Part shown: positions 41,778 to 50,867 of the stretch, piece by piece
How the letters are laid out: each line of letters opens with the position of its first letter
Numbering within the stretch: position 1 is the first letter of the stretch
NCBI RefSeq assembly: GCF_902729445.1
Contig: NZ_CACVCE010000073.1
Location: forward strand, 83,788-147,787
Direction of reading: 5' to 3'
Length of the DNA stretch: 64,000 nt
Source of the DNA: Magnetospirillum sp902729445
GTDB taxonomy: Bacteria; Pseudomonadota; Alphaproteobacteria; Rhodospirillales; Magnetospirillaceae
Made by a program: the position numbers and the translations under genes
The notes under the pieces: generated by a model
The model's database searches: none
Told to the model about the DNA's origin: nothing
What the model saw: only the letters and a program-made list of their open reading frames with translations

Positions 41778-44207
41778 ATGGGACGTGCCGGCAATATTTC
41801 GGTCAAGGCCAGAATCTGGGGTGGTTTCGCCATTGTTCTGGCGGCATTGGTGGTGGTTGCCCTGCTCGGCGTCTTCTCGCTGAGCCGTTCCACGAACAGC
41901 TTTGCCCGGTTCGAGACGATCAGTTCGAACGTTGCGCGGATGATGACCATCGAGCGCAACTTCGTCGGCATGCGCCGCAATGTGACCGCCTACGTCTATA
42001 CCGGCGACCCCAAGGCCCAGGAGCGCGCCAAGGAGCTGATCGGTCTGATCAATTCCCAAATTGCCGATCTAACGGCCCGAATCGTTATCCCCGAGGTCAA
42101 GGCCAAGGTTGAAAAGGTCGCCACAGGCTTCGATGGTTACTCGAAAAATTTCGAGGCATTGCAGGTTTTGCGCCTAACGCGCGACCAGATGGTCAACGAA
42201 CAGATGAACCCGTTGGGTGAAAAACTCGAGGCCGATCTTTCGCAGATCATCGATTCCGCCATGGCCGATCACGATTTCGAGGCGGCGGCGCTGGCCGGAG
42301 TGACTCAGGAACGCCTGATGAAAATGCGCTTGCTGGCTCTGCGCTTCCTGGCCAATCCCAATCCCGCTTTGGTCGAAGCCGCGGGCAAACAGTTCCAGGT
42401 CTTGGAAGAGTCGGTGAAGATTCTGGGCCGGCGTTTGAACAACCCGGCGCGCAAGCGGATGGCGGTCGAGGCCGATGAGTTGGCCGACAAGTATCGTGCG
42501 GCGTTTGTCAGCGCATCCGCCGCCATTCTTGAACGCAACAAGCTGGCCACCGAGACCATGGTCGCCCAGGCCGCCGAAATCGCCGCAAGCGCCAACGACG
42601 TTCTGGACGTGCAACGCAAGGGGTTGGCCAAGACCAAGGCCCAGACCGATGACGATGCGCAATTCAGCTCCGTCCTGGTCGAGACCGGCAGCCTTGCCGC
42701 CCTGCTGTTCGGCTTGGCCGCCGCCTTCCTGATCGCCCGCTCGATCGTCAATCCGGTCAACGCCATGACCGGGGTGATGGGCCAACTGGCCGCCAACAAT
42801 CTCGCGGTTGCCGTACCTTATGCCGACCGTGGCGACGAAATCGGCGCCATGGCCAAGTCGGTCGATCACTTCAAGAGCCAGATGATCCGTGTCCGTCAGT
42901 TGGAAGCGGAGCAAGAGGAGCAAAAACGCCAGGCCGAGGCCGATCGCCGCGCCGCCATGAACCACATGGCCGATTCGTTCGAATCCAGCGTCGGCAAGGT
43001 CGTGCAGACGGTCACCAGCGCGGTGACCGAACTGCAGGCCTCGTCCAGCCAGATGGCCGCCACCGCCACCGAAACCAGCCACCAGGCCACCGCCGTCGCC
43101 GCGTCGGCCTTGCAGGCCTCGACCAACGTACAGACGGTGGCGTCGGCCACCGAGGAACTGGCGGCATCGATCAACGAAATCTCGCATCAGGTCGAGCGGT
43201 CGCTGCAAGTCGCCGCCCGGGCCGACGAGGAAGCCAAGCACACCACCGAAATGGTCGAGAACCTGTCCTCGGCGGTGGGCCAGATCGGCCAGATCGTGCA
43301 GCTGATCAATGCCATCGCCGGCCAGACCAACCTTTTGGCCTTGAACGCCACCATCGAGGCCGCGCGGGCCGGCGATGCCGGCAAGGGCTTTGCGGTGGTC
43401 GCCGGCGAGGTCAAGAACCTGGCCAGCCAGACCGCCAAGGCGACGGAAGAGATCACCGCCCACATCCAGGCGGTGCAGCAAGGCACCCAGGAAGCGGTCA
43501 AGGCCATCGACAGCATTTCCAAGGTCATCCGCGAGGTCAACGAGATATCGACCACGGTGGCCTCGGCGGTGCAGGAGCAGACGGCGGCCACCGACGAAAT
43601 CGCCCGCAATGTCGAGCAGGCGGCGTCGGGCACGCAGGAAGTGTCGGCCAATATCGGGTCGGTCGAACAGGCCGCCAACGATACCGGCGGGGCGGCCGAA
43701 CAGATCCGCATGTCGGCGACCGAATTGTCCGAACAGGCCGAATATCTGCGGGGCGAGGTCACCCGCTTCCTCGATCAGGTCCGCTCGGACAAGGACGAGA
43801 TGAAGTTGATGCCGTGGCTGCCGGAATACGAAACCGGCATCTCGGTCATCGACAGCCACCATCGCGCCTATCTCGACCAATTGAACTCGTTGTTCGCCGA
43901 CATGATGACCGGCGACGGCGGCAAGGGAATCGTCAAGGTGCTGCCGACCATGCTGGACATGATGAAAGCCCATTTCGCCGAGGAAGAGGCGCAGATGACC
44001 AAGGCCGGCTATGCCAAGCTGGCGCAGCACCAGGCCAATCATCGCCGCTTCGTCGATGGCTTTACCAACGGCAAACGGGCCATCGAGGAGGGGCGTGACG
44101 GCGCCACCACCGCCTTGTTCGACTTCCTGGCCACATGGACCCGCGAGCATTTCGCCCATGACGACCACGACATGGCCTTGGCCCTGACCGGCAAGACCGC
44201 CGCTTGA
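41778..44207 (+). CDS. Chemoreceptor with helical periplasmic sensor and C-terminal hemerythrin
   Basis: 809 residues. Membrane helices near 13-33 and 303-322 bracket a 270-residue helical periplasmic region (4HB or HBM type). HAMP follows (GVMGQLAANNLAVAVP), then a long methyl-accepting signalling coiled coil with the hairpin tip motif IAGQTNLLALNATIEAAR. Residues about 680-800 are a hemerythrin domain: DSHHRAYL, KAHFAEEEAQM, QHQANH and REHFAHDD supply the iron ligands. A clear AGGAGG precedes ATG 41778. Likely senses O2 or NO for aerotaxis. Confidence 0.93.
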   Translation: MGRAGNISVKARIWGGFAIVLAALVVVALLGVFSLSRSTNSFARFETISSNVARMMTIERNFVGMRRNVTAYVYTGDPKAQERAKELIGLINSQIADLTARIVIPEVKAKVEKVATGFDGYSKNFEALQVLRLTRDQMVNEQMNPLGEKLEADLSQIIDSAMADHDFEAAALAGVTQERLMKMRLLALRFLANPNPALVEAAGKQFQVLEESVKILGRRLNNPARKRMAVEADELADKYRAAFVSASAAILERNKLATETMVAQAAEIAASANDVLDVQRKGLAKTKAQTDDDAQFSSVLVETGSLAALLFGLAAAFLIARSIVNPVNAMTGVMGQLAANNLAVAVPYADRGDEIGAMAKSVDHFKSQMIRVRQLEAEQEEQKRQAEADRRAAMNHMADSFESSVGKVVQTVTSAVTELQASSSQMAATATETSHQATAVAASALQASTNVQTVASATEELAASINEISHQVERSLQVAARADEEAKHTTEMVENLSSAVGQIGQIVQLINAIAGQTNLLALNATIEAARAGDAGKGFAVVAGEVKNLASQTAKATEEITAHIQAVQQGTQEAVKAIDSISKVIREVNEISTTVASAVQEQTAATDEIARNVEQAASGTQEVSANIGSVEQAANDTGGAAEQIRMSATELSEQAEYLRGEVTRFLDQVRSDKDEMKLMPWLPEYETGISVIDSHHRAYLDQLNSLFADMMTGDGGKGIVKVLPTMLDMMKAHFAEEEAQMTKAGYAKLAQHQANHRRFVDGFTNGKRAIEEGRDGATTALFDFLATWTREHFAHDDHDMALALTGKTAA
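42763..43800 (+). repeat. Duplicated chemoreceptor cytoplasmic module, copy 1
   Basis: From the HAMP domain to the end of the signalling coil this DNA matches 45418-46435 with long identical runs (for example around the hairpin tip), while the sensor halves are unrelated. Confidence 0.8.
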
Positions 44208-44230
44208 CCCTGTCGCGCGGCTCCTTCTAA

Positions 44231-44258
44231 CCCCGGCCCCCATCGGGCCGGGGTTTTT
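44231..44258 (+). terminator. Rho-independent terminator
   Basis: CCCCGGCCC and GGGCCGGGG pair perfectly around CCATC and are followed by TTTTT, 24 bases after the first chemoreceptor stop. Confidence 0.9.
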
Positions 44259-44343
44259 GTTTGCGCCCCTGGCGAGTAATTCTTCTGTCGCTACACCGGG
44301 GATAAGTCCTACAGGATAGACCTTACGTAGGTGGCGGCGAAGG

Positions 44344-44358
44344 TGTACGCTGCGTACA
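44344..44358 (+). promoter_or_regulatory. Perfect palindrome upstream of second chemoreceptor gene
   Basis: TGTACGCTGCGTACA is a perfect seven-base inverted repeat around a central T, 57 bases before the start codon. A CCTTACGTAGG element lies 20 bases upstream of it. Likely a regulator site. Confidence 0.5.
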
Positions 44359-44414
44359 GGACATACCTTGGACTCAACCGGGGTGTCAGGGCAAAGAGAC
44401 AAAGGGAGCCTGCC

Positions 44415-46862
44415 ATGAAATCCATAAGCCTTGGCCGCAAGATTATGGGCACGTTCCTGCTGATCGGGCTGATCCCGCTGGCGGTGGTCGGTGTCATTTC
44501 GGTCAACAAGGCGGAGCAGGCCTTGAAGACTCAGGCGTTCGGGAAGTTGGACGCTGTCCGCTCCATCAAAAGCGGTCAGATTTCGCGATTCTTTCAGGAA
44601 CGACTGGGCGATATCGACGTCTTGTCACTGATCGCCGGCAATGGTGGCTATGCCCAGCCATCGGCGCTCAATCCGGCGAAAGAGGCGTTTTTGGCCGATT
44701 ACGTCAAGGCCTATGGCTATTACGACCTGTTCCTGATCGAACCGGGCGGGCAGGCCTTTTTCACGGTGGCCAAGGAAGCCGACTATCAGACCAATTTCCT
44801 GACCGGCCCTTATGCGCAAAGCAATATGGGCAAACTGGTCCGCGAGGTGATGAAGACCGGAAAGGCCGCGATCAGCGATTTCGCCCCCTATGCACCGTCC
44901 AACAACGAGCCGGCGGCCTTCGTCGCCGCCCCGGTCAAGGATGGGGGCGCGATCAGCGGGATCGTCGCCTTGCAGCTGTCGCTGGAGGCGATCAACTCGA
45001 TCATGCAGGAACGCAACGGCATGGGCCAGACCGGCGAGACCTATCTGGTCGGCCAGGACAAGCTGATGCGGTCGGATTCGTTCCTTGACCCCGCCGGTCA
45101 CTCGGTCAAGGCGTCGTTCGCCGATCCGGCCAAGGGCGCCGTCGCCACCGACGCCTCGCGCGAGGCGCTGGCCGGCAGGACCGGCACCAGCATCATCATC
45201 GATTACAACGGCAATCCGGTGCTGTCGTCTTATGCGCCGGTCACGGTCGGAGCGACCAGTTGGGCGGTTATCGCCGAAGTGGACGAGGCCGAGGCCTTCG
45301 CCGAAGTCTTCGCCCTGCAGAAGATGGTCGGCATGATCGGCCTGCTGGCGGCTTTGATCACCGCCGCGGTCGCCATCGGTGTCTCCCGGTGGATTTCCCG
45401 CCCGATCAAGTCGATGACCGGGGTGATGGGCCAACTGGCCGCCCACAATCTGACCGTCGAGGTGCCCTTCGCCGACCGTGGCGACGAAATCGGCGCCATG
45501 GCCAAGTCGGTCGATCACTTCAAGAACCAACTGATCCGCGTCCGCCAGCTTGAGGCGGAGCAAGAGGAACAAAAGCGCCAGGCCGAGGCCGATCGCCGTG
45601 CCGCCATGAATCACATGGCCGATTCGTTCGAATCCAGTGTCGGAAAGGTGGTGCAGACGGTGACCGGCGCGGTGACGGAATTGCAGGCCTCGGCCAGCCA
45701 GATGGCCGCGACCGCCACCGAAACCAGCCATCAGGCCACCGCCGTTGCCGCTTCGGCGCAGCAGGCGTCGGCCAATGTCCAGACGGTGGCTTCGGCGACC
45801 GAGGAACTGGCGGCGTCCATCAACGAAATCTCGCATCAGGTCGAGCGGTCGCTGCAAGTCGCCGCCAAGGCCGACGAGGAAGCCAGACACACCACCGCCA
45901 TGGTGGAAAACCTGTCCACCGCCGTCGGCCAGATCGGCCAGATCGTGCAGCTGATCAACGCCATCGCCGGCCAGACCAACCTTTTGGCCTTGAACGCCAC
46001 CATCGAGGCCGCGCGGGCCGGCGATGCCGGCAAGGGCTTCGCGGTGGTGGCCGGCGAGGTCAAGAACCTGGCCAGCCAGACCGGCAAGGCGACGGAAGAG
46101 ATCACCGCCCACATCCAGGCGGTGCAGCAAGGGACTCAGGAGGCGGTCAAGGCCATCGACAGCATTTCCAGGGTCATCCGCGAGGTCAACGAGATCTCGA
46201 CCACGGTGGCCTCGGCGGTGCAGGAACAGACGGCGGCCACCGACGAAATCGCCCGCAATGTCGAGCAGGCGGCGTCGGGCACCCAGGAGGTCACCGCCAA
46301 TGTGGTGGTGGTTCAGCAGGCCGCCACCGATACCGGCGGGGCGGCCGAACAGATCCGCATGTCGGCGAGCGAGTTGTCCCAGCAGGCCGAGTACCTTCAA
46401 GGCGAGGTCAAGCGCTTCCTGGATCAGGTCCGTTCCGACAAGGAAGCGATGGTCCTGGTGGAGTGGCTGCCCGACTTCGCGACCGGCATCGCCGCCATCG
46501 ACAGCCACCATCAGGCCTATCTGTCCAAGATCAACGCGCTGTACGGCGACATGATGACCGGCCAAGGCGGCAAGGCAATCGCCCGGATATTGCCTGGGCT
46601 GCTGGAAGAGATGAAGGCCCACTTCGCCGAGGAAGAGGCGCAGATGACCAAGGCCGGCTACGGCGAACTTGGGTCGCATCAGGCCAATCACCGGCGCTTC
46701 GTTGATGCCCTGGTCCAGGCCAAACGGGCCATCGAGGACGGCAAGGCCAATGCCACGTCCGAATTGTTCGACTTCCTGGCCAATTGGACTCGCCACCATT
46801 TCACCAACGACGACCGCCAAATGGCCTTGGCCTTGAGCTCGTCCGGTAAACGCGCGGCCTGA
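44415..46862 (+). CDS. Chemoreceptor with Cache-type sensor and C-terminal hemerythrin
   Basis: 815 residues. TM1 at about 12-30, a Cache-like periplasmic region (about 35-300, with YDLFLIEPGGQAFFTVAKEAD and GMGQTGETYLVGQDKLMRSDS), TM2 at about 306-328, then HAMP and signalling coil nearly identical to the preceding gene. The hemerythrin end carries DSHHQAYL, KAHFAEEEAQM, SHQANH and RHHFTNDD. It combines a small-molecule sensor outside with a di-iron sensor inside. AAGGGAG lies seven bases before the ATG. Confidence 0.93.
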   Translation: MKSISLGRKIMGTFLLIGLIPLAVVGVISVNKAEQALKTQAFGKLDAVRSIKSGQISRFFQERLGDIDVLSLIAGNGGYAQPSALNPAKEAFLADYVKAYGYYDLFLIEPGGQAFFTVAKEADYQTNFLTGPYAQSNMGKLVREVMKTGKAAISDFAPYAPSNNEPAAFVAAPVKDGGAISGIVALQLSLEAINSIMQERNGMGQTGETYLVGQDKLMRSDSFLDPAGHSVKASFADPAKGAVATDASREALAGRTGTSIIIDYNGNPVLSSYAPVTVGATSWAVIAEVDEAEAFAEVFALQKMVGMIGLLAALITAAVAIGVSRWISRPIKSMTGVMGQLAAHNLTVEVPFADRGDEIGAMAKSVDHFKNQLIRVRQLEAEQEEQKRQAEADRRAAMNHMADSFESSVGKVVQTVTGAVTELQASASQMAATATETSHQATAVAASAQQASANVQTVASATEELAASINEISHQVERSLQVAAKADEEARHTTAMVENLSTAVGQIGQIVQLINAIAGQTNLLALNATIEAARAGDAGKGFAVVAGEVKNLASQTGKATEEITAHIQAVQQGTQEAVKAIDSISRVIREVNEISTTVASAVQEQTAATDEIARNVEQAASGTQEVTANVVVVQQAATDTGGAAEQIRMSASELSQQAEYLQGEVKRFLDQVRSDKEAMVLVEWLPDFATGIAAIDSHHQAYLSKINALYGDMMTGQGGKAIARILPGLLEEMKAHFAEEEAQMTKAGYGELGSHQANHRRFVDALVQAKRAIEDGKANATSELFDFLANWTRHHFTNDDRQMALALSSSGKRAA
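45418..46435 (+). repeat. Duplicated chemoreceptor cytoplasmic module, copy 2
   Basis: Partner of 42763-43800. High DNA identity confined to the HAMP and signalling parts indicates recent duplication or gene conversion, with the periplasmic sensor exchanged. Confidence 0.8.
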
Positions 46863-46876
46863 GAACCCACTGATCC

Positions 46877-46910
46877 AAGCCCCCCTGCCCGATGGACCGG
46901 GGGGCTTTTT
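46877..46910 (+). terminator. Rho-independent terminator
   Basis: AAGCCCCCC and GGGGGGCTT form a nine-pair stem with a 13-base loop and end in TTTTT, 15 bases after the second chemoreceptor stop. Confidence 0.88.
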
Positions 46911-46929
46911 CATGGCGGCGACACGGGGC

Positions 46930-46959
46930 TTGCGTAAATCGGTATTCCGGTACTAGAAT
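46930..46959 (+). promoter_or_regulatory. Predicted promoter for thioesterase/acyl-CoA synthetase genes
   Basis: TTGCGT (46930-46935) and TAGAAT (46954-46959) with an 18-base spacer. The arms GATACAC (46962-46968) and GTGTATC (46993-46999) form an inverted repeat across the likely start point, a possible operator. Confidence 0.5.
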
Positions 46960-47032
46960 GCGATACACAATCAGGGTCGGACGATATCGCCCGTGTATCA
47001 GAAGCCGATCCAGCCCCGGAGAGGAAACCATC

Positions 47033-47440
47033 ATGAAAAGCACCCTGGCCGCCGGCCTGACCCATACCTGTCGTTGGACCGTCGATACCGCCCGCACCAT
47101 CGGTTTTATGGGCGAGGAAGCCCGCGTCTACAGCACCCCGGCCCTGATCTACGACATGGAGATCACCAGCCGCGAGCTGCTGCTGGCCCATTCCGATGAC
47201 GGCGAGGATTCGGTCGGCACCCGTGTCGAAGTGGATCACATGGCGCCGACGCTTCTGGGCCAATGGGTCGATCTGACCGTGACCATCGAGGAAGTGAAGG
47301 GGCCGGCGGTGACCTTCTCGTTCACCGCGCGGGACAATCTCGACAACATCGCCAAGGGTGTGCACAAGCGCTTCGTCGTCAATGTCGCCCAGACCAAGGG
47401 CCGCCTTGCCGCCAAGGCCGAGAAGCTGAAGGCGCTGTAG
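47033..47440 (+). CDS. FlK-like acyl-CoA thioesterase
   Basis: 135 residues of a hot-dog fold. Thr35, Glu43 and His69 occur with the same spacing (8 and 26 residues) as the catalytic Thr42-Glu50-His76 of fluoroacetyl-CoA thioesterase FlK, in YSTPALIYDMEITSRELL and VGTRVEVDHMAPTLLG. Such enzymes hydrolyse small or toxic acyl-CoAs. GGAGAGGA lies about seven bases upstream. It is followed 23 bases later by the acyl-CoA synthetase gene and likely acts in the same pathway as a salvage or proofreading step. Confidence 0.82.
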   Translation: MKSTLAAGLTHTCRWTVDTARTIGFMGEEARVYSTPALIYDMEITSRELLLAHSDDGEDSVGTRVEVDHMAPTLLGQWVDLTVTIEEVKGPAVTFSFTARDNLDNIAKGVHKRFVVNVAQTKGRLAAKAEKLKAL

Positions 47441-47463
47441 ACGCCGCGCGAAAGGAAGCGACC

Positions 47464-49494
47464 ATGACGAACTTTCGGGTGGCCGACGCCGTCGCGGCGA
47501 TCGGGCGGGCGGTTGCGGCCGGCCGGACGGAACTGGATGCGGCCGAGATCGGCCTGCTGCTGGACGGGCTGGGCCTGGCCCAGGGCGAGGCGGGCGAAGC
47601 GGTCGATATCCGCGTCGGCCTGACCAACACCCGCGAGTTCGGCATGGTCATCAGCGCCGGCCTGGGCGGGGCCGACTTCGCCTTGGCCGACGGCCATTTC
47701 CGCAAGGACAGCGCCATCGTCCATGCCAGCACCGAACTGACCGACGGTGCCGATTTCCTGGCTCGCTTTACCCGCACCTTCGCCTATCGGCGTCTGGTGG
47801 CGGCCAGTCCGGTTTCCCCCGATGCCGCGCTGGCCGACCTGTTCGGCCGGTTGGTGGCGTTGGGCAACGCCATGGCCGCCGATCAAGTGTTGGCCGAACT
47901 GGTGCTGGACCCGGTGCGGATCGGGGCCAAGCCCGCGGTCGGCGCCGCCCGCTGCCGCTTGGGCCAGCCGGCGGCCAAGCGCCTGCCCCGGCCGATCGCC
48001 AAGATCGACAAGCTGATCCATCCCGGCCGCATCGGCATCATCGGGGTATCGGCGACCGGCATGAATTTCGGCCGCATCATCTTGAAGAACCTGATGGGCA
48101 GCGGCTATCCCAAGGACCAATTGCTGGTGATCAAGCCGGGCGAGGCCGAAATCGACGGCGTCACCTGCATCGACAGCCTGGCCGCCCTGCCGGACAAGCT
48201 GGACCTGCTGATCGTCGCCGTCGCCGCCGGTGCGGTCTATGATCTGGTCGACGAGATCATCGCCACCGACAAGGTTCATTCGGTGATGCTGATCCCCGGT
48301 TCCCTGGGCGAGACCCAGGCCAGCCGTGAGCCGGCCGCCGCCTTGGCGGCGAAAATCAATGCCGCTCATGGCAATCCCGGCGGCGGCCCGATCTTCCTGG
48401 GCGCCAATTGCCTGGGCGTGGTGTCCCATGCCGGCGGCTACGATTCGTGGTTCATCCCGTTGGAACGCCTGCCCAAGCCCAACAAGAAGCCCCGGCGCAA
48501 TTCGGTGCTGCTCAGCCAAAGCGGCGCCTTCATGATCACCCGGCTCAGCCGCAATCCGTGGCTGGACCCGGCCTATATGCTGGCGCTTGGCAATCAGACC
48601 GACCTGACCCACGGCGACATGTTGACCTATTTCGCCGCGCGGCCCGAGCTCGAGACCATCGGCATCTATGTCGAGGGCTTCAAGGACGGCGACGGACTGG
48701 ACTTCATTCGTGCCGTGCGCGCGGCGGTCAAATCCGGCAAGCAGGTGGTGGTCTACAAGTCCGGCCGCACCGAGGCCGGGGCCAAGGGGGTGATGGGTCA
48801 TACCGCCTCGGTGGCGGGCGACCCGGTGCTGTTCGAGCAGGTGGTGCGCCATGCCGGCGCCATGGTCGCCTGCGACCCCGACCTGTTCGACGATCTGTTC
48901 TATATTGCCGGCTGCCTGCACCATAAGGACATCCGCGGCAACCGCGTCGGCGGCATTTCGGGGGCCGGCTTCGAGGCGGTCGGCATCGCCGATTCCATGG
49001 TCACCGAGACCGCCAGCCTGGAGGCCGGCCAGTTGGCCCCGGCCACCATCGCCCAGGTCCAGGACATCCTGGTGGCCAAGAAGCTGGACGCCCTGGTCGA
49101 GATCAGGAACCCCATCGACATCAATCCCGGCGCCGACGACGAGGCCCACCTGGCCATCGCCGAGGCCTTCCTGGCCGATGACGGCATCGATGCGGTGGTG
49201 CTGGGCATGGACCCGACGGCGCCGTCGGTGATGGCACTGGAAGACAGCAAATTGCGGCCCGGCATCGACATCAACAATCCCAAAAGCAGCGTCGCCTTGA
49301 TGCCGGCGGTGGTGAACAGGAATGCCAAGCCGCTGATCGGCATCATCGATGGCGGACCGCTTTACGATGCCATGGCCGGCCGGCTGATGGACCAGGGCGT
49401 GTGCATCTTCCGCAATTGCTCGAGGGGCACCCGGGCCCTGGCCCACTATGTCGAGGCCCGCTTTGCGGCGAATGCCATCAAGGCTCGGGATTAG
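47464..49494 (+). CDS. NDP-forming acyl-CoA synthetase with unusual domain order
   Basis: 676 residues. A CoA-binding Rossmann domain begins near residue 190 (GRIGIIGVSATGMNFGRII). Two flavodoxin-like succinyl-CoA-ligase domains follow, with the phospho-His candidate His446 in MGHTASVAGDP. The first 170 residues resemble the second half of an ATP-grasp domain (VGLTNTREFGMVISAGLGGADFAL), but the nucleotide-binding first half is not present in this chain. Standard enzymes place the whole ATP-grasp unit at the C-terminus or in a separate subunit. Probably activates or releases an organic acid with ATP/ADP; activity needs a partner or is lost. Confidence 0.75.
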   Translation: MTNFRVADAVAAIGRAVAAGRTELDAAEIGLLLDGLGLAQGEAGEAVDIRVGLTNTREFGMVISAGLGGADFALADGHFRKDSAIVHASTELTDGADFLARFTRTFAYRRLVAASPVSPDAALADLFGRLVALGNAMAADQVLAELVLDPVRIGAKPAVGAARCRLGQPAAKRLPRPIAKIDKLIHPGRIGIIGVSATGMNFGRIILKNLMGSGYPKDQLLVIKPGEAEIDGVTCIDSLAALPDKLDLLIVAVAAGAVYDLVDEIIATDKVHSVMLIPGSLGETQASREPAAALAAKINAAHGNPGGGPIFLGANCLGVVSHAGGYDSWFIPLERLPKPNKKPRRNSVLLSQSGAFMITRLSRNPWLDPAYMLALGNQTDLTHGDMLTYFAARPELETIGIYVEGFKDGDGLDFIRAVRAAVKSGKQVVVYKSGRTEAGAKGVMGHTASVAGDPVLFEQVVRHAGAMVACDPDLFDDLFYIAGCLHHKDIRGNRVGGISGAGFEAVGIADSMVTETASLEAGQLAPATIAQVQDILVAKKLDALVEIRNPIDINPGADDEAHLAIAEAFLADDGIDAVVLGMDPTAPSVMALEDSKLRPGIDINNPKSSVALMPAVVNRNAKPLIGIIDGGPLYDAMAGRLMDQGVCIFRNCSRGTRALAHYVEARFAANAIKARD

Positions 49495-49509
49495 GGCTTT
49501 TGAACAATC

Positions 49510-49543
49510 GGGGGATCGGGCTATTGTCCGGTCCCCCGTTTCT
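49510..49543 (+). terminator. Hairpin between acyl-CoA synthetase and paaK
   Basis: GGGGGATCGG and CCGGTCCCCC form a ten-pair stem with one G-T pair around an eight-base loop, followed by GTTTCT. It would reduce read-through into paaK. Confidence 0.6.
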
Positions 49544-49560
49544 ATCAGGCCACCGGACCG

Positions 49561-50862
49561 ATGACCGATTCCTTCATGTTCGCGCCCGAGATCGAGCGCC
49601 TGGACCGCCCCAGCCTTCGCGCCCTGCAACTGGATCGCCTGAAGGTCACCCTGGCCCGCGCCTATGCCAACGTGCCCCATTACCGCCGGGCCTTCGCCAT
49701 GGCCGGGGTGACGCCCGATGATCTGACCCGCCTGGACGATCTGCGCCGCTTCCCGTTTACCGTCAAGACCGACCTGCGCGACAATTATCCGTTCGGCCTG
49801 TTCGCCGTGCCCCGCGAGCAATTGGTGCGCCTGCATGCCAGCTCGGGCACCACTGGCAAGCCCACCGTGGTCGGCTATACCAAGGCCGACATCGCCACCT
49901 GGTCGGGCCTGATGGCCCGCTCGCTGGCCGCCGCCGGGGTCCGTCCGGGCGACATGGTCCACAATTCCTATGGCTATGGGCTGTTCACCGGCGGCCTGGG
50001 CTTCCATTACGGCGTCGAGGCGCTGGGCGCCACCGTCACCCCGATGTCGGGCGGCCAGACCGAGCGCCAGATCGCCCTGATCCAGGATTTCGGCGCCACC
50101 GTGCTGGCGGCGACGCCGTCCTATGCGCTGAATCTGGTGGAAATGGCCGAGCAGATGGGCGTCGATCTGGCGAATGGTCCCTTGCGGGTCGGCGTGTTCG
50201 GCGCCGAGCCGTGGAGCGAAACCATGCGGGCCGAACTGGATCGGCGCCTTGGCATCAAGGCCGCCGACATGTACGGCCTGTCCGAGATCATGGGGCCGGG
50301 GGTGGCGATCGAATGCTCGGCCCGCGTCGGCCTGCACGGCTGGGAGGATGCCTTCCTGTTCGAGGTGGTCGATCCCGACACGCTGGAGCCGGTGCCGATG
50401 GGCGAGGCGGGCGAGCTGGTCATCACCACGCTGGCCAAGGAAGGCCTGCCGATGATCCGCTACCGCACCCGCGACATCACCCGGCTGACCGACGAGCCCT
50501 GCACGTGCGGGCGCAGCCATGTCCGTATCCTGCGGGTGACGGGCAGGAACGACGACATGCTGATCATCCGGGGCGTCAACGTCTATCCCAGCCAGATCGA
50601 ATCGGTTCTGGTCGGTTTCCCCGGCATCGCGCCGCATTACCAATTGGTGGTGTCGCGCCAGGGCTCGATGGACCATCTGAGCGTCGAGGCCGAGGCGGTC
50701 GAGAACGCGACCGAGGAAGCCCGCCACCTGCTGGCCCATCAGGTCCGCCACCACATCAAGTCGATGATCGGCGTCTCGTGCGAGGTGCTGGTACGCCTGC
50801 CGGGCGAATTGCCCCGCAGTCAGGGCAAGGCGGTACGGGTCAGGGATCTGCGCAAAGGGTAG
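49561..50862 (+). CDS. paaK: Phenylacetate-CoA ligase
   Basis: 433 residues, the usual PaaK length. AMP-binding motifs: the P-loop SSGTTGKPTVVGYT (about 98-111), FGAEPWSETMRAELD, MYGLSEIMGPGVAIEC and the hinge RYRTRDITRL with Lys near the C-terminus (GKAVRVRD). Forms phenylacetyl-CoA or a related aryl-CoA, the entry reaction of both aerobic and anaerobic phenylacetate use. No paaABCDE ring-oxygenase genes are nearby, while a phenylglyoxylate-dehydrogenase-like operon lies 20 kb upstream, which favours the anaerobic route. Confidence 0.9.
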   Translation: MTDSFMFAPEIERLDRPSLRALQLDRLKVTLARAYANVPHYRRAFAMAGVTPDDLTRLDDLRRFPFTVKTDLRDNYPFGLFAVPREQLVRLHASSGTTGKPTVVGYTKADIATWSGLMARSLAAAGVRPGDMVHNSYGYGLFTGGLGFHYGVEALGATVTPMSGGQTERQIALIQDFGATVLAATPSYALNLVEMAEQMGVDLANGPLRVGVFGAEPWSETMRAELDRRLGIKAADMYGLSEIMGPGVAIECSARVGLHGWEDAFLFEVVDPDTLEPVPMGEAGELVITTLAKEGLPMIRYRTRDITRLTDEPCTCGRSHVRILRVTGRNDDMLIIRGVNVYPSQIESVLVGFPGIAPHYQLVVSRQGSMDHLSVEAEAVENATEEARHLLAHQVRHHIKSMIGVSCEVLVRLPGELPRSQGKAVRVRDLRKG

Positions 50863-50867
50863 GGGGC

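Noticed and set aside
42174..46913. Long minus-strand frames opposite both chemoreceptors
   Set aside because: Antisense shadows of the coiled-coil receptors, rich in Gly/Leu/Arg repeats, and mirrored in both copies as expected from the duplication.
47236..50754. A 1172-codon minus-strand open frame opposite the acyl-CoA synthetase and paaK
   Set aside because: Antisense to two recognised enzymes, with biased composition and no motif.
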